Source: Phallusia mammillata
Lineage: Eukaryota > Chordata > Ascidiacea > Phlebobranchia > Ascidiidae
DNA: 64,000 nucleotides
Assembly (NCBI GenBank): GCA_003260075.1
Contig: QLIY01000274.1
Coordinates: forward strand, 110,118-174,117
Reading direction: 5' to 3'
Shown here: positions 1-12,688 of the stretch, in pieces
How the letters are laid out: every line of letters starts with the position of its first letter
How positions within the stretch are numbered: position 1 is the stretch's first letter
The notes under the pieces: generated by a model
Told to the model about the DNA's origin: nothing
The model's database searches: none
The model's input: only the letters and a program-made list of their open reading frames with translations
Position numbers and translations under genes: made by a program

Positions 1-21
1 AGTTACCTTTACAGCTCATAC

Positions 22-3000
22 CTGGACAAAGCATTCGCGTAAAAATGCGAGGAATTGGTCAACATCATCTTGGGTGGACATGTAACCAAGTGAAGCTCTT
101 ACTGCTCCCACAGGATAACCTTCCACCAAATCCACGCTATCTCCACACACGTGACCGCTCTAAAAAGTGACGTATGCAAATAAATAACCACACAAATTAA
201 CGACGTGCAGTTATAAGCACAAAATCGTACACCAAACGAACAAAATCCACAAAACGTCGAAAAAAACTTTTAACGAATTGTTGTTTTCCAACCTTAGTTG
301 TGATTTTTAGTGACTTATTTTTTATTTTGGATTGTTAGAACATTTCTTTTACTACATCGCAAAAAAGTCAAACGTCGCTTATTGGTAAAGTGTTACCTGT
401 GACATTAATGTTATCAAGTAGGGATGATGAAACATTTTTTGTGTTAAAAACTCAACAAAGATGCAAAAGAGAAAACTCAAATCTTTACAGTTCCATATTG
501 CCAAAGAATACAGGGCCCATCTCTCCTAACTCATATCCCACATTATCTAAAGATAATCTCCCTTTACTGTTAATAAATAAACGGTTGGTACCGAACAGTG
601 CACATTCGATGCTTTAGCATGTTTTTTAAAACTATCAGAGAAGAAAAAGTCGTAGACAAAGTTCACATAAGAATTTGAGTAATGGTTAATTTTATTATTT
701 TACCTCGTAAACATGCTGCAGTTGTTGCGGATCAAGGGCCAAATGTGCACTACAAGCTCCCACATTACAGAAGCAGCCAGCACGAAGATGGATGTTGCGT
801 GAAGATGCCAGATGTACAACATGGTTGAATCCGACAAAACTGTAAAAACACCACAACAAATATGAATATTACTGTAACTACAAAACCTAAGTTGGGTATT
901 GCGCTTTTCATGTATGGTACCTGAAGGCATAAAGCAGTGGTTCTCAAACTTTTTAAGCTTGCGGCGCATTACAGAACTAAAATTTTCTTCCGTTGCACAC
1001 TTTGCAGGTAAACATAACAAAAGTTGTTCAAAAATTAAATTTAAATTTTATTGTTATGGGTAGGAATGCATTTAATTACCGATGACCCCCCCCCCCCCCC
1101 CCCCCCCCCCCCATATGAGCTTTGAAACTTTGTTATGCACACCAATATTTCGTCATAAAGTCCTGAAAAATCAGGGAATGTTTGCACTTTTAAATAGGGA
1201 ATATTTCACGGCACACAGTTTGAAGATCACTGGTATAAAGGCACACTGCTTATATTTGTAATGTATTACATAAGGATTCAGGTCTCATCCGATTTTTTAA
1301 ATTGTTTGGTATTTTCATCGTAGGGAATAGTACCAGGTGGGCCTTGTTACATGCATCCCCCCCCCCCCCGACATAACTGAAAAAAACATCACATCAAATC
1401 TAAAAATCACTACATCACCCAACAGGCTACGTAAGTTGGGTATTGCGCGTTTCATGTAAGGTTCCTGAAGGTATAAAGTAGTGGTTCTCAAACTTTTTAA
1501 GCATGCGGCACATTGCAGAACTAAAATTTTCTTCCGTTGCACACTTTGCAGGTAAACATAACAAAAGTTGTTCAAAAATGTTAATTTTAAATTTTATTGT
1601 TATGGGTAGAGATGCATTTAATTACCAATGGCAAAAAATATGAGCTTTGAACTTTGTTATACACATCAATATTACGTCATAAAGTCCTGAAAAATCAGGA
1701 AATGTTTGCACTTTAAAATAAGGAATATTTCGCAGCACACTTGGAAATATCTCACGGCACACAGTTTGAGAATCATGGGTATAAAGCCACACTGCTTATA
1801 TTTGTAATGTATTACATAAGGATTCAGGTCTCATCCGATTTTAAATTTTACGACACGTGTTTGTAATTTTCATTGTAGGGAATAGTACCAGGTGGGCCTT
1901 GTTACCTGCAGGTACCTTATTTGTTTTGTCCCATTCCTGCAAGGTACACAATGTATACAAATATTTGCTGGTGTCTCAATTATTTGCACACACACCAAAA
2001 ACGAGTTCGACCCCGATGGTAAATAGACTGGAACGGTCGGATTAAGGTAAGTTTTGTGTTTCTAAGGTGGGCATCCATCTGTGAAAATGCGCTGAGTTTG
2101 TGACGTTTGCTTCGAAATTTCGTGACCCAAACAACCCCCCCCCCTGGCAAATGGACTGGAACGAGCGGATTTTACAGGTAAGTTTTGTGTTTCTAAGATT
2201 GGCATCCATCTGTAAAAATGCGCTGAGTTTGTGACGTTTGCTTCAAAATTCCATGACCCAAACAAGTTTTCACCCTGTAGTTCTTTAAATGACTTGGAAA
2301 TTTTCTAAGGTAACTCTGAAGCGTTTTACTCTGTTTGCAGTCCCATTGGCCGTGGTTTCACAACGCTATGCCCATCATGCAATGCATACTTGAAAACTGC
2401 TTTGTGGATAAAGATTACAATGAACCTTATGTCCATTGAGTAAAGTGCGAGAAATACGTGAAGTCATTCGTTTTTCGTGAACTTAAACCGCCCCCCCCCC
2501 ATACTTGAAAACTGCTTTGTGGATAAAGATTACAATGAACCTTATGTCTATTGAGTAAAGTGCGAGAAATACGTGAAGTTATTCGTTTTTCGTAAACTTA
2601 AACCGAACCATCATGCTGTTAGAAAGTATATGTTAAAACATGTCGTCTTTGTGATCTGCTTAAAACTCTGCGACTCCTACTTCAAAAATATTGCTTTAAC
2701 AGTCAATAACTTGGGTACGATTTACCTATAACCATCAAATAACATATACCTTGAGGTTTTTGTTCTGTTTGTTTGTTTTTAAATTATTTTGTGAACTGAA
2801 GATCTCCTACCTGCCGTCATCACGGGTCACGTTAAACGTCACAATTGGCCCCTGTGTGACGCGAGAATCGAAATTTGAATGGCTGTAGATTTTGAACACT
2901 GGTTGACCATTGGCGTGTCGCATTTCTTGAAATCCTCGGTACAATCTAAATACGGTCAAAAAGGGGTTAAATCAAAATCTAAGATGCAGGATTGCCGATT

Positions 3001-5258
3001 GGCTAATAAAATACAAGATTGTTATCTAGTTTAAGGAAATAAACAGCACTTTGAGGAAAAAAAAGATGTTTTTTAAATGGTGTTTGTTTGCTATTCACAG
3101 TATCCACCATCAATATAATTTATGCTGATTGTGCAACATAGAGCAAACAACGAACTTTGCGGCATATCCATCAGCAACACTCGAAAAACGTTGGTGACCA
3201 ACAAGTTGCGTCACTGCTTTGATACGAAATCAATCGTTAAATTTGTTTTCACAGCCTTACCGTTGTGTAAGTGCGAAAGTGTGTTCCTGCACCGACGAAA
3301 TTGGTCCACAGATTTTCTTCAAAGCGTCAAAACCATACTTTAACGCAATTATGTCGAGAAAGTTGAGACTGCCGTCCTCCAATCTGTAAACAACACGACA
3401 GCGTTCAGAGCAACGCTTGAAATGCGAGGTAATCTGTTAATTGCCACAAAAACAAAATCGCGAAATTTGCGCTTGTTGCTAACGCGGAGGAAATGAAGCG
3501 ACGTATGCTGCCACTGTGCTACTCAGAGTTGAAAGTCAGGCCGGGCTATTCTATACGGACTCGTACTACTGATGGACATTAAACAGGCTTTATTTGGGCC
3601 CGGCATTACACTAGGCAACATTTTTATCGTAATTTTACCTTGGTAGATCTAACTTTCAGGCCTAAATATTGGGCTTTGTTTTAACACAATTTCGGCTTTG
3701 GACCGGTTTTCGGGCTCGGCTTTAAATTCAACCTACTTACAACTCCGGTATTGCTAAAATGTTGGCTTTAAAATTGACACCACTTTAAAAGAGTACTTGA
3801 ATTTAAACAGTTTTCATAACGAAAACGAAATTTGTACCAACAACACTTTTTGTAGTACTTTTCTTAGCGGTAAAAATTTGGGGAATAGGTAGCCATTGCA
3901 TCGATCTGGGCAGAAAGACCATTGGACGTACCTTTCGTGTAGAATTTCTCTTGGTTTAAAGTAATCGCTTTGAGCAAGATACCCATTCGCCGTTCCGCCT
4001 CCGAAGTAAACTTTTTGTGACAAATACTTGCAAGACTCCTTTTTCACCAAAAGAGCACCAATACCTGAAAGTATTAACTAGTGTATAGTAACCGAGGTTT
4101 AGATTTTGCCGAATACTGGATAATGAAACTAAAAGGAATAAAACTTGAAAAAAAAACTATTTTATTTTTTTTCATTTGGGTTAAGTTGAGTTTATTTCCC
4201 TTGGTGAAAGAAAACATAGCGACACAATATCACTAAAACTATCACCAAGCCGGAAATAGCTGCGCAACATTAAAACGTTATTCAGCGCAAAACAGTAATG
4301 GACAAACGCGCTGCAGCTACACCGTATTACAAAGCTACATAAATTTACCTTTGTGTTTTATTGTGATTGCGCACTTTTTGCAAAAAAAACAAGTTTCATT
4401 CGGGTACTTTATCATACGATGTAGCTGCAGCACGTTTAGTCATAATACCAATTGTGCCCACTACTGTTTTTTTGACGTTTCAACGTTCCGCAGTTTATTT
4501 CGATTCAAGTGCAATTTAGTTTATTTCGCTTAATGAAACGGCCGTGGTAGGACAGTGGTACGAAAATATGTGTTCGCTAGTTGTTCTTTCTCGATATATG
4601 CCGTGTATGCAGAGCCAAATACACTGTGGTAAAACAGTTCATGTCAATATAAGCTGGACCACTTAACACACTTCCCACAACTGTTTGTATAAAGGGAACC
4701 TACCGAAATCCTGCGTTTCTCAACTATAAATTCGATATCTATAAACATGTTAAGAAAAAAGTGCTCCAAAAATGAGGTTAACAAACATGGTTCTAACCTG
4801 TAGGGAACCCGAACATTTTGTAAAATGATATGCAAACGAAATCTGCTGGATAGGCCTTTAAATCAAGTTTTGAGGTAGAAACGAATGCTGCTGCATCTAA
4901 AAGAACCAGCCACTTGTTTTCGCTAGCTGTTTCCTGATCTTTGATGTATAAAAAACGATTGTCATTTAGTTTGGTCAGGAAACATGCTAACAAACCCAAA
5001 TATTTTTGTGTTAAATTTTAATATTGTGCAAAAATCAGTTAGGCTACTTATAACAAAAAAGGAAAATCTACACATCCAATGTACTCAAAATATAATTTAA
5101 AAAAGTTAGATAATTTTTTTTACTTGAATTATTATTATCTTTAATGTATTGTCAAGTTACAAAAGTAAAACTCAAGTTGACCATATGTATAGGAAACAAG
5201 TTAGCATACAGTCTTTTTATAAGGTTTAAGTGAAACTAACGGCCCCAATAAGCCATAA

Positions 5259-5355
<97 letters not shown>

Positions 5356-6791
5356 ATGTCGCTTTTTACGTCTATTTGGGCCGTTATTTTCACCATTAAA
5401 GTTAGCATAGTTTCATTATCTGTACCTTGTACTTGTGGCAGACCATTTTTCTGCACATCATCAATCCAGTTCAATGGATAACGGGATCCAGAAAAGTTGC
5501 TTTGTGCAGGATAAGCAAATAAATTCAAGCTTCTGGAAATACCATAAACTGTTGTGTAAATGTTTACCCAGAAGTATATACAGTAAAACTTACCTGTGAT
5601 GGTTACTTCCATTTTGTGAAAATTGGGGAATTTTTATACTTCGCATATTGTAGTGGGATAATGTGAAAGGGCTGATTGAGGATTTCTTACTGCATGGTCT
5701 AGAAAAAATAAATTAAATAAAGACAGTTTTCAACCTTAAAGGCTGGTTCCAGGTTACCTTGGTAAAGTCAGACAGTAACTTTTTGATCCCTTTTCGAAGG
5801 CTAGTTCACGAATTCCTACAATGGATGTGTGATTGTCTTCCAAATATACAAATGAATCACCTACAACACACTTCTGTTAACCATATAAATTGGTACTTAG
5901 TTTTAATGATTTTACGAAGGGTTTTTAAGGCTAAATACCAAGCCAAAAAAAAACTAGTTGCAGAAAACAAAATTATTTGTTTCAAATAAATGTATGGGAT
6001 TTTAGCACAATGACCAAAGATCCTTGTAAGACAGACAAATCCAGTTTATTCCACCTGTAGATAATATTCTAAGAAAATCATCTGCCCCCCCCCCAAAGAT
6101 CCTTGTAAGACAGACAAATCCAGTTTATTCCACCTGTAGATATATTCTAAGAAAATCAAATAAATACAAAATCTGGTTAATTGCATAAAACACTGTGCAA
6201 ATTGAACTAGATTTATCAGACAAATATTGCCATCCTATGTTATACATATTGAATGTTATACATATTGAATGTGTACTTGTGTTGTATCATACAGCAAGTG
6301 TTGGTGTATCAAATAACAATTAAGATTTAATGTGGTTGACCTTTATTCCATGACAGGTATTGTCCAACCATCTTCAAAGCATCAGTAGATCCCGGGCAAA
6401 ATACAATGTCATAGTCGTCAAGCGTAACGTTGAAGTGTGTCATTACAGTGCATCTCACCTAATAAAAAAATGAATGTTTTCTCTCTCTAAGAACCAACAG
6501 CTCAATTTTTCATCCAGCCAATTACATATTACAACAAAAAGCAAACAAAATGTAATAAAACACCAAAAACAGAAAAAATGATGTTGGAAAAACGACCAGT
6601 TGCATAATCTGCAAAAGCTAAATCATTAAACGATGGGGTCTCAACCTGATGAACAATTGCTTTTGTGATGTCACTGCTGGGGTTTCCACTGTGAGGGTTG
6701 CCATATAAATTTTCTTGCAAGTCTTTGGAAAAGCTTTGTATTTGACTTGCAGCATACAAAGTGCTCCCAGCATGATCCAAAAACAGTCCAT
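22..6791 (-). CDS. MOCOS: Molybdenum cofactor sulfurase, partial (11 exons)
   Basis: The family transfers sulfur to the Mo cofactor of xanthine dehydrogenase and aldehyde oxidase, using a PLP-dependent class V aminotransferase/NifS-like domain. Exons in transcript order: 6646-6791, 6341-6458, 5758-5860, 5594-5698, 5426-5532, 4798-4926, 3932-4064, 3261-3383, 2811-2945, 704-839, 22-159; all have GT-AG borders and matching phases. Visible motifs are LDHAGSTLY and [14 protein letters not shown] near the N-terminus, [26 protein letters not shown], the PLP-lysine segment [23 protein letters not shown], the catalytic-cysteine segment [13 protein letters not shown], and [20 protein letters not shown]. 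About 457 residues are covered. The MOSC-domain half lies beyond the left edge. The N-terminal coding exon, which must end in phase 1 upstream of 6791, was not found. A 95-nt poly-C run sits in the intron between 4927 and 5425. Confidence 0.93.
935..1232. mobile_element. hAT-like MITE, copy 1
   Basis: The terminal inverted repeats are CAGTGGTTCTCAAACT at the left and its approximate complement AGTTTGAAGATCACTG at the right. The flanks GCATAAAG and GTATAAAG form a near-identical 8-bp target duplication, as hAT transposases make. There is no coding capacity. A second copy at 1479-1778 lies inside the direct duplication and so is not an independent insertion. Confidence 0.7.
1479..1778. mobile_element. 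hAT-like MITE, copy 2
   Basis: This is the counterpart of the element at 935-1232 within the second copy of the local duplication. It is flanked on both sides by GTATAAAG. It starts TAGTGGTTCTCAAACT and ends AGTTTGAGAATCATGG, so the terminal bases have decayed. Confidence 0.65.
2016..2264. repeat. Direct duplication with ten-C joint
   Basis: The segment 2016-2134, containing GTAAGTTTTGTGTTTCTAAG and GCGCTGAGTTTGTGACG, is repeated at 2145-2264 with a few substitutions. Exactly ten C (2135-2144) separate the copies. It lies in a MOCOS intron. Confidence 0.85.
2388..2607. repeat. Direct duplication with ten-C joint
   Basis: The block starting ATACTTGAAAACTGC at 2388-2490 recurs at 2501-2607 with only a handful of differences. 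Ten C (2491-2500) lie between the copies. It lies in a MOCOS intron. Confidence 0.85.
4186..4345. repeat. Dispersed repeat family A, copy 1
   Basis: This is a 110-160 bp interspersed repeat with the landmarks GTGAAAGAAAACATAGCGAC, CACCAAGCCGGAAATAGCTG and GCGCTGCAGCTACA. Related copies lie near 14215-14365, 22093-22202, 38325-38485 and 61757-61885. No clear terminal inverted repeats or coding capacity were seen, so the class is unassigned. Confidence 0.65.
5261..5355. repeat. 95-nt poly-C tract
   Basis: This uninterrupted C run lies in the MOCOS intron between the exons at 5426-5532 and 4798-4926. It produces spurious poly-Pro and poly-Gly reading frames on the two strands. Unlike the ten-C joints, no duplicated flank was seen. 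Confidence 0.95.
6013..6160. repeat. Direct duplication with ten-C joint
   Basis: The segment beginning AAAGATCCTTGTAAGACAG occurs at about 6017-6084 and again from 6095. Ten C (6085-6094) lie between them. It is in the MOCOS intron between exons 5758-5860 and 6341-6458. Confidence 0.85.
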
Positions 6792-9381
6792 CTGTCACAA
6801 AAAGTACAATAAACTCTTGTATAGCAGTTAATGTATCAGCTCTAGTATCTACTACTATATTAAAATGTTGAAATTGTTTAATTTTTGACTTCAACATTTT
6901 TTTGGTTTTTTGGTTTACACCTATGGAATTAAATTTTAAAGAAATCTTTACATAAAAAAAAAAAAAATTCAGTACCTTGCAATCGTGAAAATTGCTTTTT
7001 TCTCACTTTCTTTAGATTATGTGGGTATGATGTATCAGTTGACATATTGCACCTGCAAAAGCCCAGGTTTAATACGCATGCACAATAGGGTGATCATACC
7101 CAATGGTAATAGTCTGGTAATGACACTGCATTGTCCCAGTCTGCAGAACATGTGCGCCCGTGCAAGACCCTTTAGTCCACATGCAAGACCTATTTCAACA
7201 GGTGCAAAGCAAGTGATATAGGTCAAGGTAGGACAATACAATGTGTTGAGTGCAAAATGACAAAAAAGGGACAGGATGCACTATTTAGAAATATGTAAAC
7301 AATTAGGCCCACTAAAATAGTATATTTAGACAGAATACACTTGTTATTTAAAGTCCCTAAAATATTCTCAAATATGCAAACCCAACCACTACCAGAACAT
7401 TTTTAGTTCATCTGCCAAATCTTAAACTTACCTTTAAATCAAACTTACAAACAAAAATTGAAGAAAAATGCTGCAAAATAAATGACAACAATCTAAACTT
7501 TCCACATTTAGAGCAACTGCAATATGCACTTTAAGGTGCTATTTAAAGTGTGAAAGGTTTAATATATTATGATATTTTGGTCTGTGGTCGACCGGCTACC
7601 TTTCTCTTTATATTACGCAACAGTTAATTGTGGTCAGATTATGTAAGACGGCAAAAGTTTTCCTGGAAATGCACCTTTTGACTTATAGGTTAGCCTTGGG
7701 CAAATAAATGCTAGGAACAAATTTAAAAAGGTGAACTTTGCTCCAAATCCCTGATTTTGTGATTTATTTCAAGGGTTTTAAAAAGAGAACTAAGGAGAAA
7801 TGCCGAACTGCTGCAAAATGTACAAACCGAGTAGGGGATCTACCTATTTTCACACGTCTGGCTGTCTTAAGTAATTGATTTGAGTTTGGTTGGTTTCATT
7901 TCGATTGGCTACAGAAATGGTGGCAAAACACTGTCTAACTGTAACTCTCTGTACTCTCTACTGTAACTCTCTACAAAAAAAAACATTTACAGGAAAAAAA
8001 ATTGCAAAGATTATAAATTTGCATTTTTAACGTTGTATATTATGATTTCTATGTTCTCACACGATTTTTAGGATTGCAGGAAGTTTTTTTAATGCACGTA
8101 GACGTAGTAAACATATTACGGATGTACGAACACGTTTTTAACTTTTTTGTTTACGAAACACAAAGTTTGGCTCGTTACTTGCCTTGTCGCTGTCACGTGG
8201 CTTAGGACGTGTATCATCATAGAATACTAAACATAAGTAATCTATGGCATCATGATTGTTTTCATATCGCCAAAAATGGAAGCGAAAATATCATTAGCTA
8301 CTTTCAGTAATATAAATCAGGTAATTTTTGGATTTCGGTGTGAAATGTTAAAAAATTCGGTGTTTCGTCGCCACACATTTTTATTTTCATCCTTTTTTGT
8401 TGTTACAAATACACGCTTTAAGTGGATTTTTGAAGTAGCAATGTCTTGTGAAAGAGCGTTGGCAGCAAATTAAATGGTAGCGGTTTTTAATGTGTGTCGA
8501 AGAGAAACGCGCCACTTCTATTTGATATTGACTCATTTGGCTGACACAACAGAATTTGTGCATATTTGCTGTTGTGAAAGATAGCTTGTAAACTCAGGAA
8601 CTCATGTTGACTGGAGTTTAAACATGGCTGTAAAGTTTTAATGAGCAGGCAAAAATGTTAAAAACAGTGCATAAAATTCTCTGAAGGCAACCATCACTCA
8701 CAACAAAAGTCTGTCTGATAGATATAGCCTCATGCCGCGCGTGTATCGATGTTCCGGTTTGAAAGGCAAAAACAATCGCCACTCTTACTTATGCTGAGGT
8801 TTCAACAAAAGCAACACGTAATGAGTTGATCATTAACAGATGCGCGTGGTTTGGACGTCGCTTTTTAATACAAATTGAACGTTTATATCAATAAGGCTGT
8901 TTGCCAAATTTAGTGCTGTGTAACTACCTTTGACAGGCTTTGGTGTGTCGAAAAAGGGCACGCATGGTTGCAGAGGCGATTTTTTAGATAGGTTGAGGAA
9001 AAGCTAGCCTAATGAAGTTTTATAACGAGCAATCAAGTAAGTCTGCTTTTGCAAATGATTTAGTGTATGGGTAGCGTAAGACGAAGGAAGTATTGGTAAG
9101 TCATGGTCAGGAAGTCATACGCAAAAACAAAACAAACAAAAAATTGCTTCGTTAGCGACCAACAACTATCTCTCGTAGTTTCCAAACCAATTCAATGCAG
9201 ACAGAAGGCTTATTTTTTTTACTTTTTAATAAAATACAGAAAAAAGTTTCAAAACATATAGCGGGCGAAACTTGTGTATGGCAGTTATTAATTTTGAATA
9301 ACTAATGCTTGACAGTGGCGGATTGGTACACTAATTGTGCGTTAAAATCATGTGCGTTGGGTAATTATATCAGCCGTTGCC
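6792..9381. other. Divergent intergenic region, MOCOS to SLC31
   Basis: No convincing exon was recognised. The missing first exon(s) of MOCOS and the promoters of the two divergent genes should lie here. The only longer frames are short and show no recognisable family. Confidence 0.5.
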
Positions 9382-11924
9382 ATGGATATGAATATGGATA
9401 TGGGCAACTCCTCATCGAGCATGATGATGATGATGTACTTTAATTTTATGATGCCGTTTACAGTTGTTTTTAAAGGATGGGATATTCAGAATGACAGTCG
9501 TAAGTATTTCAAATGTGCTTTAACTGTTAGGTAAAACTAGAAATATTTTGCTTGCGTGTAACTGGGAAAAAATTGATAAGTCCAATGTAACTTCGTACAG
9601 ATCGTAATCAGCGCAATATATACGATTTTTTTAAAAACCTGTTTTCGTCGCCGCTAAACGTGTTTGTCGGTTTTGCTCTGGGCAATTCTTGGAAAGAACA
9701 CTTATCGCTATGCTGGTTTGAAAAACAAACAAGTTTTAATTCGTCGATATCAATGTAGATTTGCAAAACATCCACACACAGTGTCAAAAAGTATACTAGT
9801 AGAAAAACAACCTAAAACTGAGTTTTATGCTTGGTGCTGAGCACAATGTATGGTGTTATACATTGGAGTTTGAAATCTGATGACGTAACGAAAATATGAC
9901 GTCACTTTTTGCCGTTGCGCAGAGCTTATCGGATCGTGCTTCGGTGTTGCTGCGATGGCGATGGTTTACGAAATTCTCAAGAACCTTCGACAACTGTGGG
10001 CGAACAAAATGATCCGCAAAGTCATAAACACTTCCAGTCAGGTGAGAGTTTTAAGCTTATTAACGATTAACCAAAACACTCGGACTTTGATCGTACGGGG
10101 TCATACAAGGTAGAATAACGCCTCGATTATCTGCACGTTCACGTATTTGCTTTAGAGATAAAGCGTTCTAATATTGGTGTATCACATCACGTGAGCTTTG
10201 TTTTAAGAGCCGTATGTGCTGAAATTTACACAACAGAGGAATGCACCATAGAGCAAATATTTGCGGGCCTATTGTCAGCTATCCTCTTTGGGGAGTTACA
10301 TAACTTCAAGAACGTGTAAATGTCTTACCACCAATTTCATCGCCACAAATAAAGTTTAGACGGATATAGTCAACTGTTTATGGCGTGCTGTGCAAAAATG
10401 ACATAAAAAGCTATGGGGACAATGTTAGAAAATACACTTAATTGGTTTCACTACTAAAAATCTACCTCCAAATAAGAAAGGTTATGAGAAAAACAATTTT
10501 TTTGCTACTTCTTTTCTTGTTTAATAATCCATTTTTTAATAAATGGAGGTCGCCAAAAAAGCCTTCATACAATTTGCTTTTGAAGCAGATATCACCTTCA
10601 ACATCTGATTGTTGCCATGACGACGCAGAAACGAGCGAGTGCTCTCCACCGAGATCGGGGAGATTTTGGCTCGCTCATCTCTTTCAAAGTTTCCTTCATA
10701 TGATACAGGTAACTTAAACTCCGTACAAGCTTGGGATCCAAAATAGGCAAGCACTGAGCTTGAATTTATCCAAAATTAATACCAAGCGCTAATTTGTTGA
10801 GAATGTATCACGTTTGGAAAGTAAAGCGTCGTGTGGCATTGAGTACATGCACAATTTTAAAGAGTAACGCTGTAGTTTATTTATACACCCTGCATGAGTT
10901 AGACTTTGAAGGCTTTCGATGTAATGTTTACGATGTCTAAAAATCCCAACAGTGTATAGAAATTATTATTTTATAGATATCATGAAATCGCAACAACAAA
11001 AAAGACCGGTCGAACGACAAGAAAATTAATTGTAACACAAATTTGCTCAAACTATTTTACACAAAGGTTTTTATTGCTTATATCCTCATGCTAATCGTGA
11101 TGACTTACAACGTATGGATCGTTATCTCAATCATATTAGGTGCGGGTGTTGGCCACCTGCTAGCTGGTGGATTTTACGTCACACCGGATGACGTCAAACA
11201 GTCCAAGTCCACCCTTATTTCGACTCGCGCCGAGACAAGAAGTTACGTAAGTGCAAATTAATCAGTAACTATGTTCGTTTAGCGTGCTTCGCTGTTTAAC
11301 TTATGTAATGTTTAAAAAGTTTCTTGGCCTCCTGAAAATAACATATATTTTACTTATTTCGGAATGAAAGGGAGTTTTAAGCTCGGTCCGAAACCGACCG
11401 TTTTTCAAAGTCCCGTTCAGGCCTAAATCTTTGACAGACAGGCCCATAATAAAGAATACATAAATAACTGACACTAATAGACAATAACTTAACCAAGGCG
11501 TCCAAAGGGCTATTGGGCCTTAAGTTTAGTCCAACAACTAGCTCATTAGCTATAGGTAAATTATGTAAAGTCAGGCCCGAATCATGTCATGAGTGCTTTA
11601 TAATAGCCAAAGCCTGCCCCGACCTACGCCTCTGGAATGTACGCTCACGACAAACAGTTAACGGTGTCAGTACAGAACAGTAGTACTTTAAAGTATTTAA
11701 TCATACAAATATACCATTTCAGAACTTATCTTGCCTAAAATTTACTGAAGTACGGCCGCTCAAAGTTGACTGTTGCTGTTTTGGCGTTGACTGATGTGAT
11801 CGCGAATATATTTTTACCACAGGAGGCGACAAAGCGTAGTAGCAACGAAAATTATGCTGAAACGTCGACATCCAGTTCGGAAGCAGGGGGTTACGACAAC
11901 GCCGCTAGTACAGTGAAAGAATAA
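9382..11924 (+). CDS. CTR-family copper transporter (SLC31-like)
   Basis: The family forms trimeric copper(I) uptake pores in plasma or endolysosomal membranes. Exons are 9382-9499, 9923-10041, 10589-10708, 11067-11246 and 11823-11924, with matching phases, giving 212 residues. The ATG at 9382 is in good context (gccATGg). The N-terminus is Met-rich (MDMNMDMG, then SSSSMMMMMYF), as expected for copper capture. TM1 includes LIGSCFGVAAMAMVYEIL. TM2 carries the family MxxxM motif (LMLIVMTYN) and TM3 the GxxxG motif (GAGVGHLLAG). GRFWLAHLFQSFLHMIQ precedes TM2. There is no HCH tail; the protein ends STVKE. Mixed CTR1-like and CTR2-like features leave the subfamily open. The start of exon 3 was chosen by phase (acceptor after TTTTGAAGCAG) and is the least certain border. 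Confidence 0.88.
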
Positions 11925-12688
11925 AAGACTTATACTTTAACCAACATGCCAGCAGCAGAATCTAAATGTTCATCTCGTTTATACATTTGTTTACACTTGA
12001 CGTTATGCGATTGTATATAGGCTACGGTCCTTTTTGTAAACCACATTTCTAAAGCCTTTTGACCGATGGATATACTGAAGTGTTTTGTTTCGTTCAAAAA
12101 CGTTTTAGTTTTTTATTTGACTGAACACAGGTACTTAGTTTTGTTGCCAATAATAAACGTTGCGCTTATAACTTTCACATTTTCATTTAAGTTTCGTGCT
12201 GTAGCTATACGTTGTTTATTGTATTTTTTTCCTTCGTATAACTTTGTAGCTTTTTTATTGTTTTTTATCGCTACGCCTACTTCATCTATTCAGTGTCTCG
12301 CTTAAATATTACGTTAAATGAGTTCTCCGATACAAATAAAGATTTTTCAATCGACTTAATGCAGAAACCGTGATTTGGTTTTTCAGCTCAAGGCACAGGC
12401 GCACTGGAACAGAAGTCTGCTGCCAACGATTTGACCATTTGAAGACAGCAATGCTTTTACATTACATTAACCTGATAAACTATTAAAAGCCACAAAATAA
12501 GCAAGCATTTTTTCAATGTTGGTTTTCTTTACGTTTATTTATTACCAATCTGACAGAAATAACAAAAACATAAACATTCAATTTATATTATCTTTAAACA
12601 ACAAAGCTTTTTGTATAAAGAAGTACCGAAGAAATACAAGACAGTTCAGGTTTATTCACTAATTAACACACAGTGGTCGGATATCAGG
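11925..12688. other. Convergent 3' UTR region of SLC31-like and CFAP58
   Basis: This is non-coding sequence between two tail-to-tail stop codons. It holds an AATAAA for the + gene at 12335-12340 and TTTATT at 12534-12539, which reads AATAAA for the minus-strand gene. Nothing else was recognised. Confidence 0.6.

Larger units (their letters stand above)
831..1905. repeat. Direct duplication with poly-C joint (about 0.53 kb unit)
   Basis: Copy 1 (831-1356) and copy 2 (1370-1905) share the same order of sequence, including the motif GTTGGGTATTGCGC, a hAT-like MITE and the block GGAATAGTACCAGGTGGGCC. A run of 13 C (1357-1369) lies exactly at the joint, and unique sequence continues after copy 2. 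Copy 1 also has 27 C (1086-1112) where copy 2 reads a short A-rich stretch. The left end overlaps the acceptor side of the MOCOS exon at 704-839. Confidence 0.85.

Noticed and set aside
5226..5612. Open frames with long poly-Gly or poly-Pro at the 95-C tract (also at 15325-15528 and 40290-40538)
   Set aside because: They are translations of homopolymer C runs. At 5226-5612 the real coding part is only the MOCOS exon 5426-5532, in the minus frame.
8252..8473. Possible first exon on the + strand (MIVFISPKMEAK)
   Set aside because: It ends near a GTAATT donor, but no partner exon, signal peptide or domain was found, and the SLC31-like gene already starts at 9382.
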